Origin: Gammaproteobacteria bacterium
Lineage (GTDB): Bacteria; Pseudomonadota; Gammaproteobacteria; Pseudomonadales; Porticoccaceae
Assembly (NCBI GenBank): GCA_003235325.1
Contig: QJWQ01000179.1
Coordinates: 1 to 34,691 of the forward strand
Length of the DNA stretch: 34,691 nucleotides
Direction of reading: 5' to 3'
The notes below the pieces were generated by a model. The model saw only the letters and a list, made by a program, of their open reading frames with translations. It did no database searches and was not told where the DNA came from. The position numbers and the translations under genes are program-made. Positions 21,559-30,542 of the stretch are shown piece by piece (within the stretch, counting starts at the first letter, position 1; every line of letters starts with the position of its first letter).

Positions 21559-23129
21559 CGGCCGGCACCTTCACCGGAGGGGCTTGAGGCGGCCGACCGG
21601 ATCCGCAGGGACAGACGGGCCTGGGCCACGTCACTGAACGGCAGGCGGGCAGCACCCACCTGCTGGTAATTTTCATGCCCCTTGCCGGCGACCAGGACCG
21701 TATCCCGGGGGTCTGCGCCGGTCACGGCTCTGGCGATGGCTTCGGCGCGATCAACAACGGTTTCGACCTGTGCCGGACGGGTAAAGCCGGTGCAAATTTC
21801 GGCAATGATGGCATCGGGTCGCTCCGACCGGGGATTGTCACTGGTCACCACCACCCGGTCGGCGCAGCGCTCGGCAATGGCGGCCATCTCCGGTCGCTTG
21901 CCGCGATCCCGGTCGCCACCACAGCCAAATACCACCCAGAGCCGGCCCGGGCAGTGATGGCGCAGGGCGTCGAGGGCCTGTTCAAGGGCGTCGGGGGTGT
22001 GGGCATAATCCACCACCACCTGGGGACCGGCAGTCGAAGCCACCACTTCCATACGGCCCGCCACTGGCTGCAATGCCGGCAACCGGGCCAGCACCCGGTC
22101 GAGAGCCAGGCCATCGGCGCAGGCGGTGCCGATGACCGCCAGCAGGTTGGAGAGGTTAAATTCTCCCAGCAGGCGGCTCTGCAACTGCCCTTCGCCCCAG
22201 GGCGTTTGCAGGCAGGCGTTGATGCCCCCCGGCAACAGCTCGACCTGGCTGGCGACGATATCGGCGTAATCCCGGGGGGCATTGCCCGGCCGGGACCAGA
22301 CGCCATAGGTCAGGCAGTGAACGCCGCTATTGCCGCCCCGACCCAGCATGGCGGCAATATCGCGTCCGACCGCATCATCCCGGTTGACCACGGCGGTCCT
22401 GAGACCCGGCATCCGGAACAGTGCCTGTTTGGCGGCGCTGTAACTGTGCAGGTCGCCGTGGTAGTCCAGGTGGTCGCGGCTCAGATTGGTGAACACGGCC
22501 GCGCTGAAACGAACGGCGGCTACCCGGTGCTGGTCCAGGCTGTGGGAGGAAACCTCCATGGCCACCCGGCTAACACCGAGTTCGTGCATTTCCGCGAGTA
22601 TTTTCTGGGTACTGATGGCATCCGGCGTGGTCATGCCGGTGTCCGACAACATCAGTTCTTCAGCCCCGTCGAAGATGCCGTAGCCCAGGGTGCCGATGAC
22701 CCCGGTCTTGACCTCACAGAGGCTGTACAACTGCCCCAGCAACTGGCTGCAGGTGGTCTTGCCATTGGTACCGGTGATGCCGATCACCGTCATCTGCTCG
22801 CTGGGATTTTGGTAAAAGCGGCCGGCGATGCGGCTGACCTTTTCAGCCAGCCGGTCTACGGCGATGACCGGTATGGCGCTGTCAGCAACGGCCAGGCCCT
22901 CCGCTTCCGCCAGCACGGCAACCGCGCCCCTGGCAACGGCGCCTTCTATATAGTTGCGGCCATCACTGGCACTGCCCACGACTGCGACAAACAGATCGCC
23001 GGGAACCAGGTTGCGACTGTCGAGACAAAGGCCGTTAACAGCGATGGTGCCTGCCCTGCCCGGCAACGCCAGTTCCGGCACCAGTGTCGCCAGCATTCTG
23101 CTGCTGATCATATTCTCTGCCACCATCAC
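21555..23129 (-). CDS. murE: UDP-MurNAc-L-Ala-D-Glu--meso-diaminopimelate ligase MurE
   Basis: MurE adds the third residue of the stem peptide. The DNPR motif at residues 431-434 (in TSDNPRSERP) is the hallmark of enzymes that select meso-diaminopimelate, so a standard Gram-negative peptidoglycan is expected. Also visible are DSRNLVPGDLFVAVVG, the P-loop TGTNGKTT (119-126), NLSRDHLDYHG and VDYAHTPDALE. At 524 residues it is somewhat longer than usual, with a low-conservation tail after about residue 505. The start is GTG overlapping ftsI by 4 bases, or the adjacent ATG at 23126. Confidence 0.97.
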   Translation of the reverse strand: MMVAENMISSRMLATLVPELALPGRAGTIAVNGLCLDSRNLVPGDLFVAVVGSASDGRNYIEGAVARGAVAVLAEAEGLAVADSAIPVIAVDRLAEKVSRIAGRFYQNPSEQMTVIGITGTNGKTTCSQLLGQLYSLCEVKTGVIGTLGYGIFDGAEELMLSDTGMTTPDAISTQKILAEMHELGVSRVAMEVSSHSLDQHRVAAVRFSAAVFTNLSRDHLDYHGDLHSYSAAKQALFRMPGLRTAVVNRDDAVGRDIAAMLGRGGNSGVHCLTYGVWSRPGNAPRDYADIVASQVELLPGGINACLQTPWGEGQLQSRLLGEFNLSNLLAVIGTACADGLALDRVLARLPALQPVAGRMEVVASTAGPQVVVDYAHTPDALEQALDALRHHCPGRLWVVFGCGGDRDRGKRPEMAAIAERCADRVVVTSDNPRSERPDAIIAEICTGFTRPAQVETVVDRAEAIARAVTGADPRDTVLVAGKGHENYQQVGAARLPFSDVAQARLSLRIRSAASSPSGEGAGR

Positions 23130-24877
23130 GTGGGATCTCCCGGGCGCCGGCGATCGCGGTGTTCCACCACCTGGTTTTCGGGCAGGGAATCCGGACTGAT
23201 GCGCAACAGGCGGAGGGCATCGGCATTGACTTTGGCAAAGACCGGCGCTGCCACCAGTCCGCCGTAGTAATCATCACCCCTGGGATCATCTATTACGACC
23301 ACGGTGACCAGCCTCGGGTTCTCTGCCGGTACCATGCCGGCAAAAATTCCCCGGTAACGGTGTTTTTCGTAACCCATCTTGCCCACCTTGTGCACCGTGC
23401 CGGTCTTGCCGGCCACTGTGTAGGCGGGAATCGCGGCTCGAGTACCGGTGCCGCCGGGTTCGGTGACCGTGATCAGCATTTGCCGAATCCGGCGGGCAAT
23501 GGCGGCATCGAGCACCGGCTCACCCGGTGGCGCCTCTTCAACCCTGGTCAGGGATACCGGTATTCTGACACCGTCATTGGCCAGTACCGAGTAGGCCATG
23601 GCCAGTTGCAGGGGCGTCACCGACAGCCCGTAACCAAAGGCAAACGTGACCCGCTCCACCGGACGCCAGCGCCGGTGTTCCGGCAGGTTACCGGGACTTT
23701 CACCCGGAAAGCCGGTACCGGGGCTTTGGCCCAGACCGGTGCGCTCGAAGACATCCCGAACATGTTCCGGTGACAGCTCCATCACCAGCTTGGTGATGCC
23801 CACCTGGCTGGACTTGGTAAGAATGCCGGTGAGATCCAGCTTGCCGTAGTTGGAATGATCCTGGAACGTCTTGCCATCCAGCCAGATATATCCCGGATTG
23901 GTATCGATTACCGACTCCGGCGTGAATTTGCCACTCTCCAGCGCCGCCACCACGGTCAACGGCTTCATGGTCGAGCCGGGCTCCAGCAGATCGGTCACTG
24001 TCCGGTTACGCATGGCGGCGGTGTCGACGCCGGTTCGGTCATTGGGGTTGAACGACGGCTGGTTGACCATCGCCAACACCTCGCCGGTTCGAACATCGAG
24101 CATTACCAGGGAACCGGATGCTGCCTGGTAGCGGTTGATTGCCGCTTTCAGTTCCCGGTAGGCCAGGTACTGCAGACGCAGATCGATACTCAGGGCCAGA
24201 TCCCTGCCCGGCTTTTCACTGCGGATCAGGCCCACATCCTTGATGGTGCGGCCCTTCAGGTCCTTGACCACCCGCTTGGCGCCGGAGACACCGCTCAGCC
24301 AGTCGTCGTAGGCCAGTTCGAGACCTTCCTGACCCCGGTCATCAATGTCAGTGAAGCCAACCAGTTGCGACGCCACTTCACCGGAGGGATAAAACCGCTT
24401 GTACTCCTGCTGGCTGTAGACCCCGGGTATATCCAGGTCGAGGATTTTCGATGCTTCCCGGGGGGTCAGGTGCCGCGCCAGATACATGAATTCCTTGCCG
24501 CCGTAACGGGCCAGACGCTCCTTTAACTGGCGGACACCCAGGTCCAGCAGGGTCGCCAGGGGCGCCAGGTCGGAGGCGGAGTTGCTGAGAATCTGGGGAT
24601 TGGCCCAGAGGGTGACCACCGGGGTGCTGACCGCCAGGGGCTCGCCGCGACGGTCGGTGAGCAGACCGCGATAGGCGGGAATTGATTCAGTGCGCACGGT
24701 CCGGGCGTTGCCCTGACCCTGTAAAAACCGATAGCCGTGATCGGTACCGGCAATCACCTGAAGACCGGCAACATGCTTGAGTACCACGGCTGGCAACAGC
24801 GCCATTACCAGCAATACCAGGGCATAGCGCCACCGGGGTATCACCAGCAGATGGTTGGTTGCACGGCTCTTGCTCAA
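23126..24877 (-). CDS. ftsI: Septal transpeptidase FtsI (PBP3)
   Basis: FtsI is the division-specific penicillin-binding protein that cross-links septal peptidoglycan as partner of FtsW. The 583 residues have a cytoplasmic stub, one membrane anchor (about 18-40), the pedestal domain starting at RTESIPAYRG, and the transpeptidase domain. The nucleophile is S302 in the GSTMKP motif (K305), and the KTG triad is K491-T-G. The second motif reads S356-S357-Q358 instead of the usual SSN, a conservative but notable change at a position touching substrate and beta-lactam. The start is TTG, overlapping the ftsL stop by 4 bases; no ATG lies before the anchor. Confidence 0.97.
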   Translation of the reverse strand: MSKSRATNHLLVIPRWRYALVLLVMALLPAVVLKHVAGLQVIAGTDHGYRFLQGQGNARTVRTESIPAYRGLLTDRRGEPLAVSTPVVTLWANPQILSNSASDLAPLATLLDLGVRQLKERLARYGGKEFMYLARHLTPREASKILDLDIPGVYSQQEYKRFYPSGEVASQLVGFTDIDDRGQEGLELAYDDWLSGVSGAKRVVKDLKGRTIKDVGLIRSEKPGRDLALSIDLRLQYLAYRELKAAINRYQAASGSLVMLDVRTGEVLAMVNQPSFNPNDRTGVDTAAMRNRTVTDLLEPGSTMKPLTVVAALESGKFTPESVIDTNPGYIWLDGKTFQDHSNYGKLDLTGILTKSSQVGITKLVMELSPEHVRDVFERTGLGQSPGTGFPGESPGNLPEHRRWRPVERVTFAFGYGLSVTPLQLAMAYSVLANDGVRIPVSLTRVEEAPPGEPVLDAAIARRIRQMLITVTEPGGTGTRAAIPAYTVAGKTGTVHKVGKMGYEKHRYRGIFAGMVPAENPRLVTVVVIDDPRGDDYYGGLVAAPVFAKVNADALRLLRISPDSLPENQVVEHRDRRRPGDPT

Positions 24878-25149
24878 GGTTTCACCATGATGATTTTGTC
24901 AATTTCCGGGACATACATGCCGAGCTTCTCCTCGGCCAGCTGTTCGATTCGCCCCAGGGATGCCCAGGAACTCTGTTCCAGCAGGTACTGACCCCACTCC
25001 ACACGCAGGCGGTTGTCCGCCTGCTGCAATTTCGCCAGATCCGCATACAGTTGCCGGCACTCGTGACTGGAAATCACCACAGCCACCGACGACACCATAT
25101 CCAGCACCCATAACAGCAGCGCCAACCTGACCAGTCCCGTTCCGGTCAT
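24874..25149 (-). CDS. ftsL: Cell division protein FtsL
   Basis: FtsL is a small bitopic divisome protein that pairs with FtsB through a coiled coil and activates FtsWI. The 91 residues comprise a very short cytoplasmic end, a membrane segment (about 5-27), a periplasmic coiled-coil helix (about 30-75, LQQADNRLRVEWGQ) and the family-typical LGMYVPEIDKI end. The ATG four bases after rsmH gives the normal length; an earlier in-frame codon would overlap rsmH. The stop overlaps the ftsI start. Confidence 0.94.
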   Translation of the reverse strand: MTGTGLVRLALLLWVLDMVSSVAVVISSHECRQLYADLAKLQQADNRLRVEWGQYLLEQSSWASLGRIEQLAEEKLGMYVPEIDKIIMVKP

Positions 25150-25153
25150 CGCC

Positions 25154-26092
25154 TCAGGCCACCTTCTCCGCGACCCGCATGATGGCACTGCGAGCCCGAA
25201 CATTGCCGGCCACTTCTGCCTCGGCCGCTCTGACTGCCCTGCCCACGGACTTCAGCCGCCGCTTCATGTCCACCTCCCGCACCGGCAGCCCCCGGGGGAT
25301 TTTCGGCCCCCGTTCCTGGTCGCGAATAAAGCGCTTGACGATGCGGTCTTCCAGGGAGTGGAAACTGATCACCACCAGCCTGGCGCCCACAGCCAGCAGA
25401 TCCAGCACACCGGCCAGTACCTGCTGCAAGTCATCGAGTTCCCGGTTGATATAAATCCGAATGGCCTGGAATGCCTGCGTCGCCGGATGCCGGCCCTTTT
25501 CCCAGGCGGGGTGGGCTGCGGCAACGATTTCGGCCAGTTGCCGGGTACGGGTGATCGGCGTTTCCGCCCGGGCCCGAACAATGGCCGCGGCCATGCGCCG
25601 GGCAAAACGTTCCTCGCCGAAATCTTTCAGGACCCTGGCGATATCCTCCTGGCTGGCCCCGGACAACCACTGCGCGGCGCTCGTACCCTGCTCCGGATTC
25701 ATGCGCATATCCAGCGGCCCGTCTCTGAGAAAACTGAATCCCCGCTCCGCCTCATCCAGTTGCGGCGAAGACACGCCCAGGTCCAGCAACAGGCCGCTGA
25801 CCTGGCCCGATCGCCCGCGCCCGGCCACCAGGGCCGCCAGGTCGGCAAACGACGCCTGTACCATTTCAAACCGGGAATCATTGCCAAAACGCTGCCGACC
25901 GGCAGCACAGGCCTGGGGATCCTTGTCGATGGCCAGCAGGGCGCCATGGGCAGAAAGCCGGGCCAGGATTGCGGCGCTGTGGCCACCCCGGCCAAAAGTG
26001 CCGTCGACATAGAAGCCGTCGGGGTCTGTCACCAGCGCCTCGACCGCTTCATTTAACAGCACAGTCGCATGAGCGACTTCCATCTCCTGCAC
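25154..26092 (-). CDS. rsmH: 16S rRNA (cytosine1402-N4)-methyltransferase RsmH
   Basis: RsmH (MraW) methylates N4 of C1402 in the ribosomal P site using S-adenosylmethionine. The 312 residues include the opening [13 protein letters not shown], the SAM-binding [14 protein letters not shown] (from D30), [27 protein letters not shown] and the C-terminal [15 protein letters not shown]. The start is GTG with GGGAG seven bases upstream; an ATG three codons later is possible. It follows mraZ after 14 bases. Confidence 0.97.
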   Translation of the reverse strand: MQEMEVAHATVLLNEAVEALVTDPDGFYVDGTFGRGGHSAAILARLSAHGALLAIDKDPQACAAGRQRFGNDSRFEMVQASFADLAALVAGRGRSGQVSGLLLDLGVSSPQLDEAERGFSFLRDGPLDMRMNPEQGTSAAQWLSGASQEDIARVLKDFGEERFARRMAAAIVRARAETPITRTRQLAEIVAAAHPAWEKGRHPATQAFQAIRIYINRELDDLQQVLAGVLDLLAVGARLVVISFHSLEDRIVKRFIRDQERGPKIPRGLPVREVDMKRRLKSVGRAVRAAEAEVAGNVRARSAIMRVAEKVA

Positions 26093-26106
26093 AACCTCGC
26101 TCCCGG

Positions 26107-26562
26107 TTACAATGACAGGGATTGCATTTCGTCGGGAATCGCCAGATCTCCGGCGGCCTGTTCCAGCCAGACGTCCCGCTGGTTGCTCCAGCTGTCGAGA
26201 TCCCAGAGCTCAAACCGGCGACCCTGGCCCACCAGCATCACCTTCTTGTCCAGGTCGGCGTAACTGCGCAGTTCCGGCGGAATCAGGACCCGGCCCTGGG
26301 GATCCAGCTCCATCTCCCGGGCATGGCCGATGAGCAGCCGTTGCAGGCGCCTGGTGGCGGGGTTGAAAGTTGGCAGACTGGCAATCTCGCTTTCGATTTT
26401 TTCCCATTCGGGGAGGGGATAGATGAAGAGGTTTTTATCCTGAATATCAATGGTGGCAATCAACTGACCGCCACACTGGTGCATCAGGGCATCGCGATAC
26501 CTGGCCGGAATCGCCATTCTGCCCTTTGCATCCATATTGATTTCGTTATTTCCCCGAAACAC
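26107..26562 (-). CDS. mraZ: Transcriptional regulator MraZ
   Basis: MraZ is the AbrB/SpoVT-like DNA-binding protein that represses the dcw operon from GTGGG-type repeats. The 151 residues carry the two expected swapped-hairpin repeats, DAKGRMAIP (11-19) and DPQGRVLIP (87-95). The start is GTG with a GGGGAAG ribosome binding site close upstream. It is the first gene of the cluster and lies directly below four phased candidate MraZ boxes, which supports autoregulation. Confidence 0.97.
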   Translation of the reverse strand: MFRGNNEINMDAKGRMAIPARYRDALMHQCGGQLIATIDIQDKNLFIYPLPEWEKIESEIASLPTFNPATRRLQRLLIGHAREMELDPQGRVLIPPELRSYADLDKKVMLVGQGRRFELWDLDSWSNQRDVWLEQAAGDLAIPDEMQSLSL

Positions 26563-26590
26563 TTACTTCCCCGGCTTTCCAAATAGGGCG

Positions 26591-26630
26591 AATAAACCAC
26601 TATTCACCACTTTTTCCCACAATGGTTCAC
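26591..26630 (-). promoter_or_regulatory. MraZ operator: four 10-bp phased boxes
   Basis: On the minus strand four adjacent decamers read GTGAACCATT, GTGGGAAAAA, GTGGTGAATA and GTGGTTTATT. They repeat the GTGGN core exactly every 10 bases, which is the arrangement known for MraZ sites upstream of mraZ in other bacteria. The boxes begin at the -10 element and cover the expected transcription start, so binding should block initiation. Confidence 0.8.
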
Positions 26631-26656
26631 TATAGAGTGGCGCCGGCCAAAGTCAA
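26629..26656 (-). promoter_or_regulatory. Sigma-70 promoter of the mra/dcw cluster
   Basis: On the minus strand a -35 TTGACT (26651-26656) and a -10 TATAGT (26629-26634) are separated by 16 bases. Both are close to consensus. This places the transcript start near 26622, about 60 bases before the mraZ start, within the MraZ boxes. Confidence 0.7.
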
Positions 26657-26773
26657 GGCGTGAGAATCACTAAAAGGCCTGGAAATGCCTTTATTTTTCG
26701 GCAACTTACGAGAACCGGGTCACAATCTGCAGAATGCATGGAAGCGAAGACAAAGAAAAACAGGATTCTAAAT

Positions 26774-26872
26774 ATGCAAGTTAAAGTAATTTATGAGGAG
26801 GTATACATTGTCGGCATATACAAATGGCGGGAACCAGCCAAAGGTAATAAGACGGTATGGGCTGAAAAATAA
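26774..26872 (+). CDS. Possible 32-residue micro-ORF in AT-rich spacer
   Basis: An ATG preceded by CAGGA with an 8-base spacing opens a 32-codon frame (start MQVKVIYEEV, end TVWAEK). The frame is open upstream to a GTG at 26660, which would give 70 residues. A second frame starting with TTG at 26808 has a perfect AGGAGGT five bases upstream and runs 26 codons into the 3' end of the RNase P RNA gene on the other strand. I recognise neither peptide. The stretch is AT-rich compared with its flanks, and either frame may be chance. Confidence 0.2.
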   Translation: MQVKVIYEEVYIVGIYKWREPAKGNKTVWAEK

Positions 26873-27283
<411 letters not shown>

Positions 27284-27289
27284 GGCGCC

Positions 27290-27295
27290 AGCATA
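27290..27295 (-). promoter_or_regulatory. Candidate -10 of rnpB
   Basis: TATGCT on the minus strand lies 6 bases before the inferred RNA start, with the GC-rich discriminator GGCGCC typical of stable RNA promoters. I could not find a convincing -35 at 16-18 bases. Confidence 0.4.
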
Positions 27296-27382
27296 GCACG
27301 GACCGGGTTCGCCCGCGGCAAATAGTGCCTGCAGGCAGGCCATCACAGCAGCCCCGGCTGATACCGACAACAGGACCGGGGA

Positions 27383-28243
27383 TTATTCCGGTGTCTCCTG
27401 CCGACGCAGCCCCAACGCCAGCTGATAGAGGCTGTTCTTGCTGCCATTGGTGATTCTGGCAGTGAGCGCTGCCGCCTGTTTCAGAGGCACCTCGGTCATC
27501 AGAATTGTCAGGATGCGCAACTGTTCGGTTTCATCCGGCCCGGCTTCGGCGGCGTTGGCGCCGCCAATCACCAGCACGATTTCTCCCCGTTGCTGGTTGG
27601 TGTCCGCTGCCACTTGCGCCACCAGCTCCGCCAGCGAACCGGTCAGCCAGGTCTCGTGGGTCTTGGTCAGCTCCCGCGCCAGCACCGCTGCCCGGTCACT
27701 GCCAAAATTCGACACCATGGCTTCCAGGGTTTCCAGCACCCGGTGTGGCGCCTCGTAGAAAATCAGGGTGCGGCTTTCTGTGGCGACCGCCGCCAGGCGC
27801 TTCTGGCGCTGACCGGCTTTCGCCGGCAAAAATCCCTCAAAAACAAAGCGATCACTGGGAATACCGGCACCGCTGAGGGCTGCGACCAGGGCACAGGGGC
27901 CCGGTACAGGGGTGACGAGGGATCCCTGCCGCCGCGCGGCCTGGACCAACCGAAAGCCCGGATCGGCTATCAGGGGCGTACCGGCGTCGGAAATCAGCGC
28001 CAGGTTTCGACCCTGGGCCAGGTCCTTCAAGATAATGTCCAGTTGCCGCTCGTCGCTGTGGTCGTGGTAGGCCATCATCGGCGTATGGATACCAAAGTGA
28101 GCCAGCAGTCGACCGCTGTGACGGGTATCTTCGGCAAGAATGACATCCACGGCTTTGAGAATGTCGAGGGCGCGGGGTACCATATCGCCCAGATTCCCTA
28201 TGGGAGTCGCCACAATATAGAGGTCGCCTGCCTTGTTCGCCAT
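27383..28243 (-). CDS. rsmI: 16S rRNA (cytidine1402-2'-O)-methyltransferase RsmI
   Basis: RsmI methylates the 2' hydroxyl of C1402, the same nucleotide modified by RsmH encoded further along this strand. The 286-residue protein belongs to the tetrapyrrole-methylase fold: LYIVATPIGNLGDM near the N-terminus, ILAEDTRHSGRLLAHF, SDAGTPLIADPGFRLV, PGPCALVAALSGAG and FYEAPHRVLETL. Length is normal. A GGCGG-type ribosome binding site upstream of the ATG lies inside the first codons of the divergent lpoA gene. The start codon overlaps that of lpoA on the other strand. Confidence 0.97.
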   Translation of the reverse strand: MANKAGDLYIVATPIGNLGDMVPRALDILKAVDVILAEDTRHSGRLLAHFGIHTPMMAYHDHSDERQLDIILKDLAQGRNLALISDAGTPLIADPGFRLVQAARRQGSLVTPVPGPCALVAALSGAGIPSDRFVFEGFLPAKAGQRQKRLAAVATESRTLIFYEAPHRVLETLEAMVSNFGSDRAAVLARELTKTHETWLTGSLAELVAQVAADTNQQRGEIVLVIGGANAAEAGPDETEQLRILTILMTEVPLKQAAALTARITNGSKNSLYQLALGLRRQETPE

Positions 28244-30092
28244 GAGATTCCGCCTTTTAGACTGTCACCGGGCACTGCCCCTTATTCTCAGCGCCCTGCT
28301 GTTTTCCGGCTGCACCACGGCACCCGCACCTGAGCCGGAAGCATACAGGAGCGGTGAAAGGCTAATCCAGCTTGCAGAACAGGATCTGGAAGCCGCCCGG
28401 GATTTGCCCTCACCGCTACGGGAACAGCACCTGGTCCGGGCCGCTGGCAACTTCATTGCGGCCGACAGGCCGGAGCGGGCCGAAGCTATTCTGCAGCACC
28501 TCAAACCGGCACTGATGCCCCCCGAAACCCTGGCGGATTACAGCATTCTGTACAGCCGCCTGGCCCTGGCCGACGACCGGTTTTTCCTGGCCCGCAACCT
28601 GTTGGGTTACGAGCGTCTGGTCTCCAGCCTGCCGCAATTGCCCGTCGCAAAACGCATGACCCTGCACCAGTTGCGAGCTGATCTTTTCTCCCTGCTGGGG
28701 GAAGAGCAGGAAGGGGTCGCCGAGTATCGGCAATTGGCCGCTCTCAGCACCGACCCGATGGAAATCAGCGCAATTCACGACAAGCTCTGGCAGGCCCTGG
28801 GCCACATTCCCCGCTCCAGCCTGGAGAACCTGGCTGCTACCAGTACTGATCCCGAGCTTCAGGGCTGGTACAAACTGGCTCTGCTGACGCGCCAGAATAC
28901 CGGTGATATCCGCCAGCAATTCCAGCAAGTCAAGGCATGGGAAAGCCTGAACCCCAACCATGCCGCCGCCAAATACCCACCCACCACCATCAGGCAGATT
29001 GAACAGGCCATCCTCGCCCTGCCCGCCAGGATTGCCCTGTTGCTGCCCCTCAGCGGCGAGTTCAGCACGGCCGCCAATACCGTGAGGGACGGCTTTCTGG
29101 CTGCATACTACCGGGTGCTGACCAGCACCGGCCAAACACCGGAAGTGCGCATTTACGATACAGAATCTGGTGTGGTATCGGTATACAACGAAGCCATTGC
29201 CGAGGGCGCTCAAATGGTTATCGGCCCTCTGCGCAAGGAAGACTTGGCCGCTCTGGCCGGGATGACCGAATTGCCGGTACCGGTAATCGGCCTGAACTAC
29301 ATGGAGGACGACTCTCTCTCACCACCGGGTCTCTACCAGTTTGGCCTGTCCATTGCTGACGAGGCCCGGCAGGCGGCGGACCGCGCCTGGATCGAGGGCC
29401 GGCGCACGGCACTGTCTGTCACACCGGATACCAGCTGGGGTCAATCTGCAATCGCGGCCTTTCGCGACGACTGGCAACAGCGGGGGGGAACCCTGATCGA
29501 AACCCCGGCCTATCCCTCTGAACTGCCCGACTTCTCCCCGGTATTGAGACCGGCGTTGTTGCTGGACCAGAGTGAAGAGCGGGCCAAGCGTCTGGAGCGG
29601 ACCCTTGGTAAAAACCTGGAGTTCGTCCCCCGCCGCCGCCAGGATCTGGACATGGTGTTCATGGTGGCCTACCCGGACCAGGGCCGGCAGATAAAGCCAA
29701 CTCTGGATTTCCTCTTTGCCGGAGACCTGCCCATCTACGCCACCTCCCATATCTACGACGGCATACCCAACCCGGGCAAGGACCGGGACCTGGAGGGAAT
29801 TCGTTTCAGCGCCATGCCCTGGACCCTGTCGGGTGAGTTGTCGGCTGAAATGGAACCGGCGACAACCCTGGCGCCCGCCTACCGCAACCTGTTTGCCATG
29901 GGTATCGACGCCTACCAGTTACACCAGTGGATCGGTCTTATGGCCGCCCGGCCGGAGACAGAATTGCACGGCAAAACCGGACGCATACGGCTGGGCAGTG
30001 GCAACCGGTTACAGCGCAGCCAGCCCTGGGGTGAATTCCATTTCAGCCGCGTACGGCCGGCACCGCAACCGAAAGTCGGTACGGAATTGTGA
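28233..30092 (+). CDS. lpoA: Penicillin-binding protein activator LpoA (lipoprotein)
   Basis: LpoA is an outer-membrane lipoprotein that activates the synthase PBP1A in E. coli. The protein has a lipoprotein signal with lipobox LFSGC (Cys27 from the TTG start, Cys24 from the ATG), an N-terminal helical TPR-like domain and a C-terminal domain resembling periplasmic type 1 binding proteins from about residue 265 (ARIALLLPLSGEF). Two starts are possible: TTG at 28233 has AGAGGT eight bases upstream, whereas ATG at 28242 lacks a site at normal spacing. I prefer the TTG, giving 619 residues. The gene is divergent from rsmI, as in E. coli, but here the two 5' ends overlap. Confidence 0.93.
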   Translation: MFAMRFRLLDCHRALPLILSALLFSGCTTAPAPEPEAYRSGERLIQLAEQDLEAARDLPSPLREQHLVRAAGNFIAADRPERAEAILQHLKPALMPPETLADYSILYSRLALADDRFFLARNLLGYERLVSSLPQLPVAKRMTLHQLRADLFSLLGEEQEGVAEYRQLAALSTDPMEISAIHDKLWQALGHIPRSSLENLAATSTDPELQGWYKLALLTRQNTGDIRQQFQQVKAWESLNPNHAAAKYPPTTIRQIEQAILALPARIALLLPLSGEFSTAANTVRDGFLAAYYRVLTSTGQTPEVRIYDTESGVVSVYNEAIAEGAQMVIGPLRKEDLAALAGMTELPVPVIGLNYMEDDSLSPPGLYQFGLSIADEARQAADRAWIEGRRTALSVTPDTSWGQSAIAAFRDDWQQRGGTLIETPAYPSELPDFSPVLRPALLLDQSEERAKRLERTLGKNLEFVPRRRQDLDMVFMVAYPDQGRQIKPTLDFLFAGDLPIYATSHIYDGIPNPGKDRDLEGIRFSAMPWTLSGELSAEMEPATTLAPAYRNLFAMGIDAYQLHQWIGLMAARPETELHGKTGRIRLGSGNRLQRSQPWGEFHFSRVRPAPQPKVGTEL

Positions 30093-30535
30093 TGGCATTT
30101 TTTCGCAGTCGACGTGCCGGAAAGGGCGGCTTCAGTGGCGGCCTTGACGCTGACGACATCAATCCTGAAAGCAGTACCGACAGCGGCTCCGCGGCAGAAG
30201 CGTTTGCCCGCAGCTACCTGCGGCAGCAGGGTCTGGACATTGTCGCCACCAACTACCGCACCCGGCGGGGAGAGATCGATATTGTCGCCCGCGAGGGGGA
30301 CATCCTCGCCTTCGTTGAAGTCAGGTTCCGTTCCGGCGGCAGTTTCGGTGGCGCCCTGGCATCCATTGATGTCCGCAAGCAACTGAGACTGGTGAACGCC
30401 GCCCGGCAGTACCTGCAGGAAAACAAACTGGTGGACGCCGCACCCTGCCGCTTTGATGCCCTCTGTCTGTCCCGGTCCAGGGGAACGACCTGGGAAGTGG
30501 ACTGGATTCGGGACGCCTTTCGGCCCGAAAACTGA
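30092..30535 (+). CDS. yraN: YraN family (UPF0102) nuclease-like protein
   Basis: This is a 147-residue protein of the UPF0102 family, related in fold to Holliday-junction resolvases and restriction-type nucleases. After a variable basic and serine-rich N-terminus of about 35 residues come GSAAEAFARSYLRQQGL, NYRTRRGEIDIVAREGD and FVEVRFR. The E-x-D and E-V-(K/R) residues match the PD-(D/E)XK-like core, with Arg in place of the usual Lys. The ATG overlaps the lpoA stop by one base (TGATG); a GTG one codon earlier is possible. The cellular role is unsettled. Confidence 0.92.
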   Translation: MAFFRSRRAGKGGFSGGLDADDINPESSTDSGSAAEAFARSYLRQQGLDIVATNYRTRRGEIDIVAREGDILAFVEVRFRSGGSFGGALASIDVRKQLRLVNAARQYLQENKLVDAAPCRFDALCLSRSRGTTWEVDWIRDAFRPEN

Positions 30536-30542
30536 GCGCAGC

